64,000 nucleotides of DNA from Setophaga petechia. Its lineage: Eukaryota; Chordata; Aves; Passeriformes; Parulidae. Where the stretch lies: the NCBI GenBank assembly GCA_024362935.1, contig JANCRA010000009.1, positions 30,103,166 through 30,167,165 of the forward strand, written 5' to 3'. The stretch's first letter is position 1. Each line of letters begins with the position of its first letter. Below the pieces are notes generated by a model. That model was not told the origin of the DNA, did no database searches, and saw only the letters and a list, made by a program, of their open reading frames with translations. Positions 18,755 to 31,600 of the stretch are shown piece after piece. Position numbers and translations under genes: made by a program.

Positions 18755-21700
18755 TCTAGAGAAGATTGTAAGGCTACAGTGATTTCAAGTAGATTTGAAG
18801 AACTGGACTTCTATTTACATATTATGTAAGGTGACCTCTTATGAAGAAAAGAATGCTTTTAATTTGTTGTTGTTGTTTTTCCCTATACTTTGAAACGAGT
18901 TCTGAAGCTTCTCTGCTGCTGCTTGTATTTAGATGTCATCTACCTTGGTTTTATTTTTCTTTCTACTGAGAATTTATGGATAAAAATGATATTAACAAAA
19001 GAACAAGAGACACTGTATGTTTTAAGATAGCAAAGCATGATCAGGTCTTATTCATACTGAGATATGCATATGCTTTCACTTATGCTGTTGGATATTTTTA
19101 TTTTGAGTCCTAAATTAATGCAGTTGATTATCAGAAAATAGGAAGAAAAAGATCTGTTGAGAACCCAAAAATACTCCATCAACTGGCATTTCTCTTACTT
19201 CTGAAATTGAAAGAGCCATTTTCAACCAGTTTATCACACAAATCATTGATTGTGACTTCAAAAAGATTTTGAGGGCTTGCAGTTAGATAAGTACTCTTGT
19301 TTAACAGAGTCATCTTAAAGGTTTTGCATGATACTACAAGTTGAATTAAGTTATTACCTCAGTATAACAGTGAGAGAGAAGTGAAAGCTTTGGTGACTGA
19401 GCTGAAACATGAAGGTTGCAAGAGAAAGATGAAAACCTTTTTTTCTGCATCTGTAATTTGTCTGTATGGCAGTAATTTGTCTGTATGGCAGATTCATAGG
19501 AATCTTCCTTTTTTTTTCTTCATTTTTTTTAAATGCAGGATTGATTCCCCCAGGTGTATGAAGGAAGGAAAGCATAACTATAGAACAAGAAGCTGCTGGA
19601 ATTCTTTCAGGCTACCTCGTGGGAGGTAAGAGGAGTTATGCAGTGCCTTAGGAAAACCTTTCTTCCATTATTGATTGATCACCTTTTCATAGTTAATAAA
19701 AGAGAAGTGAAAAAGTGAAATGTGGAGGTTTGCCCTAACAGGCCCCAAAATGTGCTTGCATGCAGCCTCCCCTGGCAATGTGCCAGCACTCCAGGCCAGG
19801 TACTACATCTTCCCTGTGATGAGATCCATTGTTTTCCCACTTCCTCTGTGTCCTTCCTTGAGCTCTGCCTTCAGATTTGCTGTCACACAGCACCATCTTC
19901 AAAAAACATTAGGAATTTTCCCCAGCCATGGCTATTGCATATGTGACTTCATCCAGAAGAAGCCGAAGCATGACCTCTCTCCTAAGTTTCCAAGGAAAGG
20001 GAAACAATGGGCAGAAGTGATCTGTTGGCAAGAATTCTTTCTGTGTTACTCCCCTGCCCCGGTGTTGCAATTCTTTTTTTTTTTTTTTGGTAGCTGTTTA
20101 TACACACTACATGTAATGTTTACTGTTATGAAAGTTCATCCAGCAACCAAAATACATTGCTTTTTGTCCTCCCTGGAATAACAGGTACATTTTTTTATGG
20201 TTAAGCTAAAGGACTGGCTGGATTAGCTCACAGGTCTTGAGAGACTTGTGTCTGCAGCTAGTTCTGAGTAACAGACATACATTGTGGTAGTATAACTGAA
20301 ACTTCTTTACTGTCTGGGCAGCTCAGGATTATCAGGAAGACTAGAGGCAGGGAAGGGTGGGATGCATATGTTGAGAAGCAGCAGGGGGGTTTAGGACAGA
20401 AAAACAATTTCTATGGAAAATGGTGCTATGCTCACTTGCTGACAAGGGAAGTGACCAGTATTAAGAATTGTGGACAGCACACAAGAGGGCTTCGGGTGGC
20501 CATTTTAAAGCTGGCAATTTGGGACTCATGATGATCCCTGGCTCAGGCATTTTTAACCTGATGCAGTGGGACTCATTCACTGTCTGGTAGAACTGTAGGC
20601 TTAATGCACCATCTTTATCCGACCCTTGCACTGTACTGCAGGGATAAGTTCAGGAATTCAATTCAAGATAAACTGTTTTTCCTGCTTTGCCTCCAGAAAA
20701 CTAATGATAAAGCCTGCTTAGTCCATTATTCGCTATCAAGTAAGAGGTAACTCTTTCTTCATGCTGTTAGTTCATATAAGTTGTAACTACAGGTTTTGCC
20801 AAGGACATTATTCATTTACCAGATCTAACATCTGACCTGACTGAAAGCAAGCCAAATCCAAAAGGAAGATGCCAGGAAGCAGAAGAATAAGGCACAAAAC
20901 TTCAGCCAGATACGTTACCAGACTAAGTGTTTTCACTTTAGGGATTTCATGAACCTGGTGTGATCGATCTAGTTAGTGACTGTCAACAGGTCTCTCTTCT
21001 AATTGCTTGTTCAGGCTCTCTTGAGAATTTTCTGCAGCTAAAAATCCTCAGAAAAGCAGCATTGTGATCTGTATGGCTTGCCTAGAACACAGCTTCTCTT
21101 AGCATCATTGATGGCTTCTTATTCTTGAATATCTGAAGAGATTGTGAAGAGTTTCTCCTATCCATGCCATCAGACCTGTCTCTGCATCAGAGTAGAGGAT
21201 CATAACCCTTTAACTCCTTGCGTGGTGACCACTGTCCCCATCCACATGCAAAGGGTGTGTCAAGAACACATTGCTTACCCATGAAAATGCATGTGTTTCT
21301 CAACCTGAAATTTCATTATCAGGCTAGTGGATTCCTAAATGAACTCACTGCCCTCAGCAGTTTTTCTTCTCTCGAAACTCTAAAAAACAAAGAACAGTGT
21401 TTTGTTTCTCCCTGTTCTTGTGTCTGGTTCGAAAGGAAGCACTTCAAAAGGCCAGTTGGTAAAAGTCATGGCAGCAGTCAGATTGCAGTCTTGCCTAAAG
21501 TGAATCACCACCTTTTGAATCACAGTTTTCACTTCCTTCATTGTCTGAATTTCTTAATCTTTCACCTCACATTGGTTTAGGTCTGTGGATGAGGCAATGT
21601 CACCAAAGTGGAAATATCATGCCAGAGATGAGCCTGAGGACTGCAGAGACAAGTCTAGGCAGGAGTGCTGGAGACTGGGCTAGAGTGGAGAGGTGGAGCA

Positions 21701-22300
21701 AGCCCCCTACAGATGGGGGTACTTTGAGAAGAGCAGAAGCAGAGGCAGAGACCAGAATTTTCTGGGGAAAGGTTGGGATCGTTTTTTTGGACACAACAAA
21801 TATATTTTAAAAGTTAGTTTTCCAAAGCAGGCTGAACTCCTGCAAGGGAGCTCTCTTGGGTAACTGTGGGTTGCAAAGACTGAAATGGATTTGAGTCAGT
21901 GTATGGAAAACCACAGTGTCAAATTCTAACTGATGCTAGAGCCTGTCAAGAGCATACTCTGTACAACTCCCCACCAGAGATTTCAAAAATGTTAATAAGG
22001 TGTAGGATGTTGTAGGGCAGCTGCACCATCTCAGCATTAGACTTCCTTTTTTGTCTATTTATAAATGTTGGCCTTCTTTCCAGGGCCTGCCTTGTCATGA
22101 GTTCTGTGGGATTTCATTGTCTTTTCAACTTTTAAATGAAATGGAATGTCTTAGACAATACTGGATCTCGGCTCTGCATTATCTTTCCCTTCTGGGTACT
22201 TCTTCTGTGAAACAGAAATTTTAGAAGTTCACTTGAATTAACAAAATGAATTAACCTTTTATGTAAGAAACCTCTGCCATAGTACAAAGGGCATAGGAAA
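18755..22300. other. Unannotated, gene-poor DNA
   Basis: Contains a 19-bp direct duplication at 19454-19491 (TAATTTGTCTGTATGGCAG twice) and a poly-T run near 20071-20088. The 153-codon plus-strand frame at 19720-20181 shows no domain and looks accidental. No repeat family recognised. Confidence 0.45.
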
Positions 22301-22311
22301 AGCAAATTTCT

Positions 22312-22893
22312 GAAGCTTCTTGCATAAAGAACAATACCAGAGGAGATCAAGGGACACAAAGAACCCAGATAAAGGGGCTCCTCTGGCTCCAAGGTGGTCA
22401 GGACTGATAAGACAGACTCAGATAAGCACCAAAAGACCTAAAACGCATGCGCAAAGGAGAACAGTTCAAAAGTTCAGTCATGAGGAAGACCACAATCTTC
22501 AGCCTCAGAGACCACCGAACGACCCCCATGCGACCACCACAGCGAACCACGCAGGCCCAGAAGGGCGTAGACCTATTTAGCATATGAAGCAAGGACAGGC
22601 GGGGCCAGGGGTTGAATATGCATGAAAAAGTTGTGTAATGTACTGCATATGGAACACCTTTGTGAAAAAAGATGTGGGTCAGACTGCAGCTCGGGGCACA
22701 AGTTTTCCCGAGAGCTATCTCCCTTGTGCCGGGCGCTGACATACATACCCACTTCATAACTACACCAGGTTGTGGAGTCTATTTATTCCGCGTATCGCTT
22801 CATCTGTTTCATTCTTTTTCAGTGTAATAAACTCCATAGCACTGTCCTTCCCCTGTTCTTCAAAACTGCCTTGAAAACCCCTGGCTAGACTGT
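22312..22893 (+). mobile_element. Probable solo LTR, ERVK-like
   Basis: The segment has retroviral LTR character: an enhancer-like GC stretch with GCATGCGC, a TATA-like ATATGCATG near 22616, a stem-prone R-like segment (CAGCTCGGGGCACAAG...CTTGTGCCGGGCG), and AATAAA at 22826-22831. Its upstream half shares scattered words with the nested LTR at 17951-18696 read on its coding strand (GAGGAAGAC, ATCTTCA, GACCCCC, TGCGACCACCA). Start and end are uncertain and no target duplication was found. Confidence 0.55.
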
Positions 22894-23499
22894 CACATGC
22901 TCATCACTGGTTTTCCCCATGGATCCCATGTCTGCTGATAACAAAAGTCCTTACATTTCATGTCCTGAAACTATTTTTCATGAGAGAGCTATTTTCTACT
23001 CATTTGTATGTAACAACACTCCTGCAGCCTCTCCTCTCTCAAAGTTTCAAACTTTTTCTCTCTTCTAGACTTCCCCATTCTCCACTAATGTCGGATATGA
23101 CCTGTCACAGGTGCATGGTGCCTGCTTTTGTTGTATTTAGCTAGAAGAAGAGATACAGGACATAAAATATTAAGCTCTCTCAGAACTGTGCATCAAGTTC
23201 TGTAAACTTGTGGAGCATTATTTGAGCTGTCTATTGTAACAGTGAAAAGTGAGTTATTTTTAATAATGCTGTAACATTTCTCTTGGTAATTCAAACCATA
23301 TACAGTACCCTCTATTAGACTGTGGAATTGTGGAAGATACTGTTCTTAAACATATTGACTTATTCCTGTTATATTTCCATGGCAGTTTTGTCTCAGGATT
23401 ATAGTGGTATTATCTACTGGATGACTTTGAGTGCTTCATGAATGCATGAGCATTTCAGAAAGCAGATACCTTTGTTATAAATTATCAAATCGGTAGCCA
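22894..23499. other. Unannotated spacer in LTR cluster
   Basis: AT-rich; no gene or repeat recognised. Confidence 0.45.
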
Positions 23500-24183
23500 A
23501 ATTTATGAGAAATCTAACAAAGATTTATTAGATTGATAAAAAATAGAATTTCAAAAAAACCAAAAACACCACAGCCAAGTCAGTGTTAGCCCCAGGTGCA
23601 GGCACTGGGTGAACTAGGGTTCCAGCTGACAGAGTGACAGCGTTCCCCCAGAGGTTCACCCCGAATGCTTCCAGCGGCCAGCCTATATACAGTTTATTCT
23701 GCCTAAGGCAGAGATGACCACATATTTCTTTGCGTCTCTTCACATGTAGAGTTGGATCCATACATGTGCAGGAACAGACAAAGACGGATCCAGAGACTCA
23801 GACGAATGTCAGAGTATCCAGGCAGAAGCTGCATTCACATGTAGTAGAATGATACCAGTTCCTCAGTACCACAAATGTAATCATGCCCAGGTGCAGGTCT
23901 TGTGAGCTCCTTGAGACATTCCATTAATCATGGTCCAGGAAGGTCCAGATGCTATCTCCTAGGTGTAGATGCCGGAGGAAATCCTCTGTGATGGCCTGGG
24001 ACAGTCCCATTCATACGGTAACAGACCTGATATTATCTTAACTCTGTCTGGGAACTGGTTACAATGAAAATAGAACTCTGTTCCGAGCCAGAGTGGTCAG
24101 AGGCATAACTTTGGATCTTCACAATATTTTATACACACATATATCTATTTCTATAGCATGAATTATCTCTACCATATATTACA
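23500..24183 (-). mobile_element. Diverged solo LTR, copy A of a tandem pair
   Basis: Similar along its length to 24245-24870 in the same orientation. Shared words include ACCACAGCCAA, CTGGGTGAAC, a TATACAGTTTATT box region, GGATC, a TAGCATGAATTAT or CAGCATGAATTAT word and CATATATTACA at the right end. The TATA-type box and A/T-rich poly(A) side place the element on the minus strand. Boundaries are approximate. Confidence 0.65.
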
Positions 24184-24244
24184 CCATATATTATTTCTTG
24201 AAGAATAATCTTACCACATAAAAAAATTGGTGTTATAAATGATC

Positions 24245-24870
24245 AATTGAAAGCAAAATTATCAAAAAAGCAAAAAGATTTATTTATCTTTTTCCACAAC
24301 CAAAATACGGTCCTCAAAACCACCACAGCCAAAGAGACAGTGTCGAGCCCGGAATCAGTGCTGGGTGAACCTGGATCCGACCTGCATCACATCGAATCCC
24401 CCCCTCGTTCACGAGAGCCACTTCTAGCAGGGATGTTTTATACAGTTTATTATGCCCGAGGCGAAGGAGTCCAAGTTTCTTTTGTAACTCTGCATATTCA
24501 TAGTTGGTTCTTTCACTGTGCAGAGCTGGACAATCACTGTTTCTTGGTTGATTGCCAGCGTTGATCGAATCCCGGGAAGTCACATATTCACATGTATCTT
24601 TCTGGCAACTTCGGCTAACTTGATCAATGTTTTCAACAGGGCGATGATCGCTCTTAGGCGTCTTCCGATGACTCAGGATAATGGTGATCATCGCGCTGGG
24701 TAGGTCTATTAATAAGCTAAATGCCGATTGTTCTCCCTCCACCTTCAGGAATTTCAGAGTTTGAATAGACCGCCTCACAGGCTACTTGTGGTCAGAGACT
24801 CATCTGGATTTCACAATCTTTATAACATACATTATTTTACAGCATGAATTATTTCCCAACATATATTACA
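24245..24870 (-). mobile_element. Diverged solo LTR, copy B of a tandem pair
   Basis: Partner of copy A, about 60 bp to its right. On the minus strand a TATAAAACATCCC box is followed by a transcribed-type region and an AATAAATC poly(A) signal near 24280. A minus-strand open frame of 154 codons (24314-24778) spans most of the element. No retroviral internal sequence lies between A and B, so they are not the two ends of a retained provirus. Confidence 0.65.
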
Positions 24871-25440
24871 ATGGGCAAGGTTCTTTAATTCTTATAATTT
24901 TTTAATTGACTGATTTCTTGCTAATTTGAAGTCAATGTTATCTGAAGCTTAGTTATTTCACTTACACTTGTAAAAGACAAATTACTTAACCGCTCTCTAT
25001 GTTTTAATGCTTGCTGTATACTTTTTTGTGTAATTTTTGACAAGTTCTGCATCAACTCAGGTAGCAGGTTACAGCTTACATTGAACAGTTTGATATATTT
25101 GACTTGTTTAATACTGACGTCTTTGGATCTTGAAAAACACAAGCACGTTTTCCAGCCCTTCTGGAAGTACTGGAAGGTGAACTCTAACAGCTGTCATCCA
25201 TTAGTCTGAGCATTTCTTTGTTTAAAGTACAAAACCCTGGGCTTATTCTACAAGGGAGACCTATTGCATCTCTGAAGCATTTAGTTGTTATTTAGTGAGT
25301 TCAGAAACTGTTGCGATTGAATGCAATTCTTTTTCTGAAAGTTTTCTCTGTGTTGTGGGTATGGGTGATGGCAAAAGATAAAATGTATGTTTTCTCTTTA
25401 TGTTCTTTGTTGTCTCCGTATCTTCTTTTGCACTTGTAAA
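24871..25440. other. Unannotated spacer in LTR cluster
   Basis: No gene or repeat recognised. The last few bases include the left target duplication of the next LTR. Confidence 0.45.
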
Positions 25441-25445
25441 TCAAG

Positions 25446-26096
25446 TGTCTTGGTTTCAAAAGACAAGTGCCTCCTAAGGAAGGCAGGAGCCTCCCCTAAA
25501 ATGGAAAATGTGACACCCCCCCCCCCCCCCTCCGAATTGCTATAAATTTTAAATTAAGGGGCTCTCAGGCAAAAGAAATATGGGATCAGGGAATAACAGT
25601 TCTTTTTATAGGGAAGAAAAAGATAAAATAAACAATGCAGTGAACTAAAACAACACTGATAGAGTCAGAACACAACCTGACACCCTGTTGGTCAGGATGT
25701 TGGTAGAAGTCCAATTGGAGATCTGGCTGCAGTCCTCCTGAAGTGTCAGGTGTGGTTCTGTTGGAGCAGGGATCCTGTAGAAAAAGTGTAGTCTTCCTCT
25801 GATGATCCAGGGGAAGAGAGCAGCTGTTCCTCTGGGAAATCCAGTGGAGAAAAGCTATGCTGTTGTTCCAGAATCTCCACATTATGTCAGGGTAGAAATG
25901 CTTGGCTCTCCCCTGCGGGTGGAGCATCTCACAATGGGATGTATAGTTCTTATCAGTCATGCAGTGACATTCAATAGCCTATTATCAGCAGATGTCTCCC
26001 CAGTTGTGGAAGAGATAAGGATAACTACCCACTTAACAGAAGACAACTGCCATACAGAGGGTAAATAGAATACAATTTGCTTGACAATCCAGGACA
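25446..26096 (-). mobile_element. 651-bp solo LTR, ERVL-like passerine type
   Basis: Begins TGTCTTGGTTTC and ends ATCCAGGACA, giving imperfect inverted ends. It is flanked by a perfect 5-bp duplication TCAAG (25441-25445 and 26097-26101). The body strongly resembles an LTR I recall as very common in songbird genomes (GGAGCCTCCCCTAAAATGG, AGGACTGCAGCCAGATC on the minus strand). A run of about 18 C lies near 25515-25530. The minus-strand TATAAAAAGAACTG marks its 3' region. Open frames inside it are not credible genes. Confidence 0.87.
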
Positions 26097-26159
26097 TCAA
26101 GCCACTGCCCCACAGAGGACTGTGGGACAGCACTGGTGATTTTGGTTCTGAAATAAAAC

Positions 26160-26840
26160 TCAACAGGGCAGGAGTTTTATTTCTCCTTTTAATGCCTTTA
26201 TTAAAGAGATCAGCTCAGGATTAGGAAGCTCGACGAGGCGGCCGTCTCCGTCGTCTTCCCAGCGTGGCTCAGAGGAGGAGGATATGCAGCTTTGTCCACT
26301 AGGGGGCAGAGCTGGGGGTCCGATCCTCACAGGAACGTCTGGGCGGGACCCCGGTATTTCTCCGCTTTTCCCTGCTTCCAAGCTCCAGGTCCCAGTCCCA
26401 GGCAGCTTCTTTTTAGTCAGGGCGAGGGGGCACTGAGGTCTCCTAACATCTCTGCAGGTTCAGCACTCCACTCCTCACATCCACGAATCATTCCAATTCT
26501 TCAATTTTATATTTGGCTCGTTGGTTTTGGGGTTTTTATAAGTTTAATACGTCCCATGGTACCTTGGGTTTCTCAAAATCTACATATTGTAATTCTTTTC
26601 TCCTCCCCAGCAACACAAAAGTAGGGCTTTTACCTGCCCTGGCTAGGTCGTTAAGTGATACAAAGAGAACTATCAACTCTAACGACTTATAGTTAACATA
26701 ACAAGTAACCCTGGCCAGCAGCTCTGCCTCAGCAACTCTGGTTTTAACAAAATTCAGTTTTTTTCCACTAAACAAAACTCCGTTCATAACAGGTTCCACT
26801 GCTGCTGACCTGGTATTCAGCATATGGTCTGTGGATGATT
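26160..26840 (-). mobile_element. Solo LTR, ERV1-like family (minus orientation)
   Basis: Same family as 14320-14915 but inverted. On the minus strand a TATAAAAACCCC box (about 26531-26540) precedes an AGCTCTGCCCCCTAGTGG block and AATAAAGGCATT (plus 26197-26202), followed by CTCCTGCCCTGTTGAG. This places the 3' end near 26160 and the 5' end near 26840. A 95-codon frame in the upstream (U3) half has no recognisable domain. Boundaries are approximate. Confidence 0.68.
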
Positions 26841-28480
26841 GGGGGGGATTATTCTATCATGGAACAAGAAGTCAGAGCGTCTATGGAAATTACTGAAAGC
26901 AGGCTTAAAGCAAGCAAAGGCCAGTTCTTTTTACACAGCACCGTTGAAATAAACTGAGACTGAGAGGTGCAGAGTGTTACAGAGACCAGGGATGTAAATG
27001 AGCTTAAAAAAGGAACTAAGAAAATAATAGAAAGGCTTCTAAATGCATAGATGTAAAATGAGCTTCTGGCTCTGTCTGTCCCTGAGCTGGGAATTAGCAG
27101 ATCTCACTATGATGTATTAGAAGAAGAATAAATCTTGCCCCATTTTTTGTACTCTTTCCCAAAATACCCATTACTGGCCACTGTCAGAGGAAGGAGCCTG
27201 GCTTTTTATAGGCTTGGTCTGATTCACTGTGGCTGTTCTTAAGGCACTGACTCAACATCTGGGAAGCAGGATGCAGGATTCATGGCTAAGTACACATTTT
27301 CTAGTGTGCAGAAAAAAAAAAGTGAAAGTCATGTTCTCAGCCACACCACAACCTGCTCTCACTTTGTTAATATGCAAGATTAATCAGCATAAACACATCT
27401 GCTTGACCTAAATGTACTCCCTAGACTAAGAGCTGAAGTGCATTAGATCCTGGGTTGGTTTGAGAAGAAAGAGTAAAACAACATCAATACACTCAACATC
27501 AAAACATTCTGCTGTTTTCTTATTTGGTTAGCTCAAAAATATTCAAGGATAGCAAGAAAAGTTATGGCTTCCAGTGTAGAGCAATGCCAGGAATGTAATC
27601 CACAGTTTGTCCTTAATCCCATGAGGATCCTCTCAAATGCTTCCAGTGCTTTTGGCAGGAATATTAAATTACAAAATCTAGGACGCTTGCCAGAAAGAGA
27701 AAATTAAAGGTTCACAATAAAGCAGTGCCCCAGCTCTATGCTTCTGCAGGAACAAAATGGCCTGTCAATATGGACCATAACTTTCAAAATAAAACAAATT
27801 AAAAGGGCAATTTCTCCTAAGTGTCTTACAACAGTCCATTCCAGTACCTAAATAAGCACTGTTTGGTACCTGATAACAGTTCAAGGAAGTAAGTGAAGAT
27901 GACTGAATTGTCAGCATATTGAGCTGTTCTTTTGAGCTGAAAGTACTTATCTATGTCACTTCCAGCTCAGCTCAGACTGGGTCCTGAGCTCCAGAGCCTG
28001 ACTTCTATTTTTTCTGTTGGTTGCAAGGAGCTTGCAGAATACAGCCAAGTTGTTTCCTATTCACTCTGATACAACCACTGCCAGACTTCAAAGATTGCTT
28101 GTTTTGTTGAATTTACCATAAGAAGCTAAGTTCATACTTTTGTAAACTAAATACCTGACTATACAAGGAATTCCAAAAAGAGAGAGTTGGATAATTGTAA
28201 GGTCTTGAATATATATCATGCCTCTTTTGAAGCCTGAATTACATGGAACTCAATACTTGCTTTATTTTTCAAGGTGAATTCCTATTTATCTCTAATTTAG
28301 AGAGTGAGCTTTTGGCCATTTATAATAAAGTTGTTATACTAGGGTACTGGCATGGGTATAAGCTCCCCACTAGGGAAAAGGAAAAATTATGAACTCTTTA
28401 TTTAGTTAGCTTATACTAGAAAATTTTCAGCTTACATCAGGCATGTTGATTTTGACACATTTTCCTTCTTTCAGAGACAG
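26841..28480. other. Unannotated, gene-poor DNA
   Basis: AT-rich; short open frames only. No gene or repeat recognised. Confidence 0.45.
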
Positions 28481-28483
28481 AAG

Positions 28484-28622
28484 AACAGGTTGCCCAGAGA
28501 AGACGTGGATGCCTCACTCCTGGCTTTGAGCAACCTAGTGGAAGTCTAGTGGAAGATGTCCCTGCCCATGGCAGGGATTTTGGAAGCAGATGATCTTAAA
28601 CCATTCTATGATTTTGTGGTTC
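28484..28622 (+). mobile_element. CR1 LINE 3' fragment
   Basis: Reads ACAGGTTGCCCAGAGAAG, then GTGTCCC-type GATGTCCCTGCCCATGGCAG, then AGATGATCTTAAACCATTCT and ATGATTTTGTGG. These are the successive landmarks of a CR1 3' end in plus orientation, with internal deletions. Confidence 0.82.
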
Positions 28623-31600
28623 TCTCTGTCCCACATGGCTGCTTTCTGGGCTCAGCAGAGAAGAGTCTGACATTCTCATCCCTTCTAGGCAATTCTCCAG
28701 TTGTTTCTGCAAGAGACAAAATGACCAATGATTTGTTTAGTAATACATTTGTGTTTTACTACTCTGTTTGTATTCTCTTCCTCTGGCTTTATTGAAGAAC
28801 TGTCCTTAAGATCAGCTGGAAGTTAATTTAGAAATTCCAGCTGTACCTAACCCAAAATGCACATCTTACAGAATACCAGGAGTGTATAGATGTCACTTTA
28901 TTGGCTATTATTTTCAAATAAGAAGAGTATGAACTTCAATCTCCTGATTTTTCACAGTGCCTTCCCCATTTAGGTCCATTGATGTTATGATGAAGTAAAG
29001 TAAACATGATGTAGTTACATTAAGCTAGTACCAGTATTCTATTGCCACGCTGTTTAGCACCAATACTAGGAAGTCTTCATGGATGGTGCTGTACTTTTCT
29101 GGTGCCTCCCACTACAGAAATATTCTAATTCAGGCATGAATGTCATAAAATCAGTCTTATTTTCTGTCAAAAATGGAGTGGCTGAAAAACACCTTTGTCA
29201 TTCATATCAGACAGTTGTGCTTTTTTGTGGCGGCAGGAAAGGGTGGAGAGGAAGAAGTGTTGACCTCAGAGTTGCTTTCATGTTTATCTTTCTTGCTCTT
29301 TCTTGGTCTGAGGGATATTTATGTTTGCAGCTGGGCTTACCTGCAGCTGCAGGTCTTACTTTACAAGGAAGACCTACACAAGCTGTCGAATTTGTACCGG
29401 ATATGTTAGAAGCCATATCCCATAACACATATATAATTGCAACCATAAATGACAAATAGGACACATTTTACACTTGGTGCTCAAGTTTTGCTGAACATAA
29501 CTGTGAGACAGCATATACCTTGCTATTTCTATTATTTTTTACAGCTCTGTTCAGATGAAAGGTTTTGAAAGAATGCTGAAGCTAGAAGGAAGGTGACAGA
29601 TCAAATACGTGGAGGAGCAATGCACACTCTGCCTCTCTTGTGAGAAAGGTAGATAGAGGTTCTGGAAAGCTTTGTAGGCACGGATCTTCTCAAACACACC
29701 CCACATTTTTCAGAGGAAGACAGGCATGCATTCAAGAAAATGTTACTGGCAAAATTAAAATTGTTTAAAAAAATAGTAGCACTGCTTTCTAAATATAACT
29801 TTCTTTTCCTTTTATATTATAAATCACTAGTTACTTTCATCAAAGGAAGCCATAAGATATATTTTTCTTGTTAACCATATACTAGTGACTTTTTTTTCCT
29901 TTTGACATTAACTTGATCTTTTGTTAAAGCAATACCACAGGGTAACTCATTAGTGTTAGGAGAACGGGCAATGTAGTAGCATTGAGAGAGAAGCAAACTG
30001 AGGTTTCTGACTTGTTATTGTCAAAAATCTATGTGGCCAAGTGACAGCATATTTTGCTAATTTCACACAGCAGTTATTTTGATCTATGACCTCTGTTTTC
30101 AAAACCTTGAATTGTTAACTCAGACTATACGAAAGCAAGTCATATACATCTACTGAAAAAGATACCTTTCAAAGTCTCTCTGGCAAGTCATCATGTAAAC
30201 CCCAGTTCCTGTGAAGAAGCATCGACTGCCGAAAGAGCATTTCATGTGCCTGTGCGGCAAACATGATACATTGTATTGGCATTGTAGTGGGAGGGACTAA
30301 AATGCATAAATAGTTGAGTGCATGGGATACCTGAGGCTAAACCTACTGAATAATTAGCTTCATGGTAATCAGAGGCAAAATATCCAGCATGTGAACAATA
30401 AATGCTGGCCTCTTTTCTGGGTACAGACAAAAAATGAAACAAAATTAACTGGAACACAACCTCAGATAGGCTTGGATTCCTAAATGAAAGAAAGAAAAAG
30501 GAAAAGGAAAAATACAAATTCAACAACTGAATCCAAAGCCTTCAGTAGGTTTCAGACTTAGTATCGCAGGATCCAGGTAGGGTAGAGCCTAAACATTTTT
30601 TTGCAAGGTTTGTTGATGTACATTATAGCCCTTGAGAAATTCTAGCAATCACCTATCTTCCCATTAAGAGTGATTCTGTCATAATACTCTCTGCTTCTTA
30701 CATTATGTTGTTCAGGTTTAGTAAAAAGCCTTCAGCCCCGACTTTTAGCATATGGTTGCATTGCTTAGTGCTAGCATGAATACAAACAGCAGCAGAATGG
30801 GGCTCACGCTCCTTTTCTGGTTTGTTTGTTGCGTTTTTCATGTTTGCTGTTGTTTCATTAACAACATTACTAACCTGGATAGTATATGGGGTGCTTTAGC
30901 TGAGAAGAAATTGGTCATTCATATTTTCTTTATTAGTGTTTTTAAGGTATGTTGGTCAAATCATATTAACTGTAAAGACTGAGCAGTGATTAATGAACCC
31001 TTTGCAGAATGTGGGTGAGTTCTGCTTCACATTACATTCTGATGAGTACAAGGAGAGCTACCAACATTTTCAGAATGTTTGCTAATGCTGCAAGCTTCAA
31101 TGTCTGGGACATTTCCTAAGCCCTGTTAAAACAACCTGGATTCATGTTGTCCGACCATATGTCTTTAAGAAACTATTGCCAACCAAAAACACTGGCCATG
31201 GGATCTTATAATGTGTTCACTTCTTAAGTCAAATAGAAAGATGCTGAGGACCTGCAGCCCTGGTTCTTACTGCTGAGAGCTACTTCCCCTTGGGACTTCT
31301 GAAAACTGGCAGAATGTGTTGCCAGCCAAGTATCCAAAAATGACTGTTTAAGTGATTCAGCAGTAAGACCCTGGGGACTGAGCCAGGCTTCCTGTTCTGC
31401 ATTTATGCAATGTGTAATATTATAGGGGTCTGGATCCAGTGTCTTATGAGCTATGCAATACACCAGATATTAATAGTAGTCATAGCTAAGGAATATGATT
31501 TGGCTGCTTCTGATTTTATAATTTTCAAATTCTGCAGATCTGAATGTAGAAATCCAGAGTCTCTAGACTTCAGCCTTCATTATTTGAGCAGCAGGCCATC

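Noticed and set aside
19720..20181. 153-codon plus-strand frame
   Set aside because: No domain, crosses a poly-T run and has no splice or promoter context.
23500..24870. The two tandem LTR copies as the two ends of one provirus
   Set aside because: Only about 60 bp separates them and they are much diverged, so they are not a matched pair flanking an internal region.
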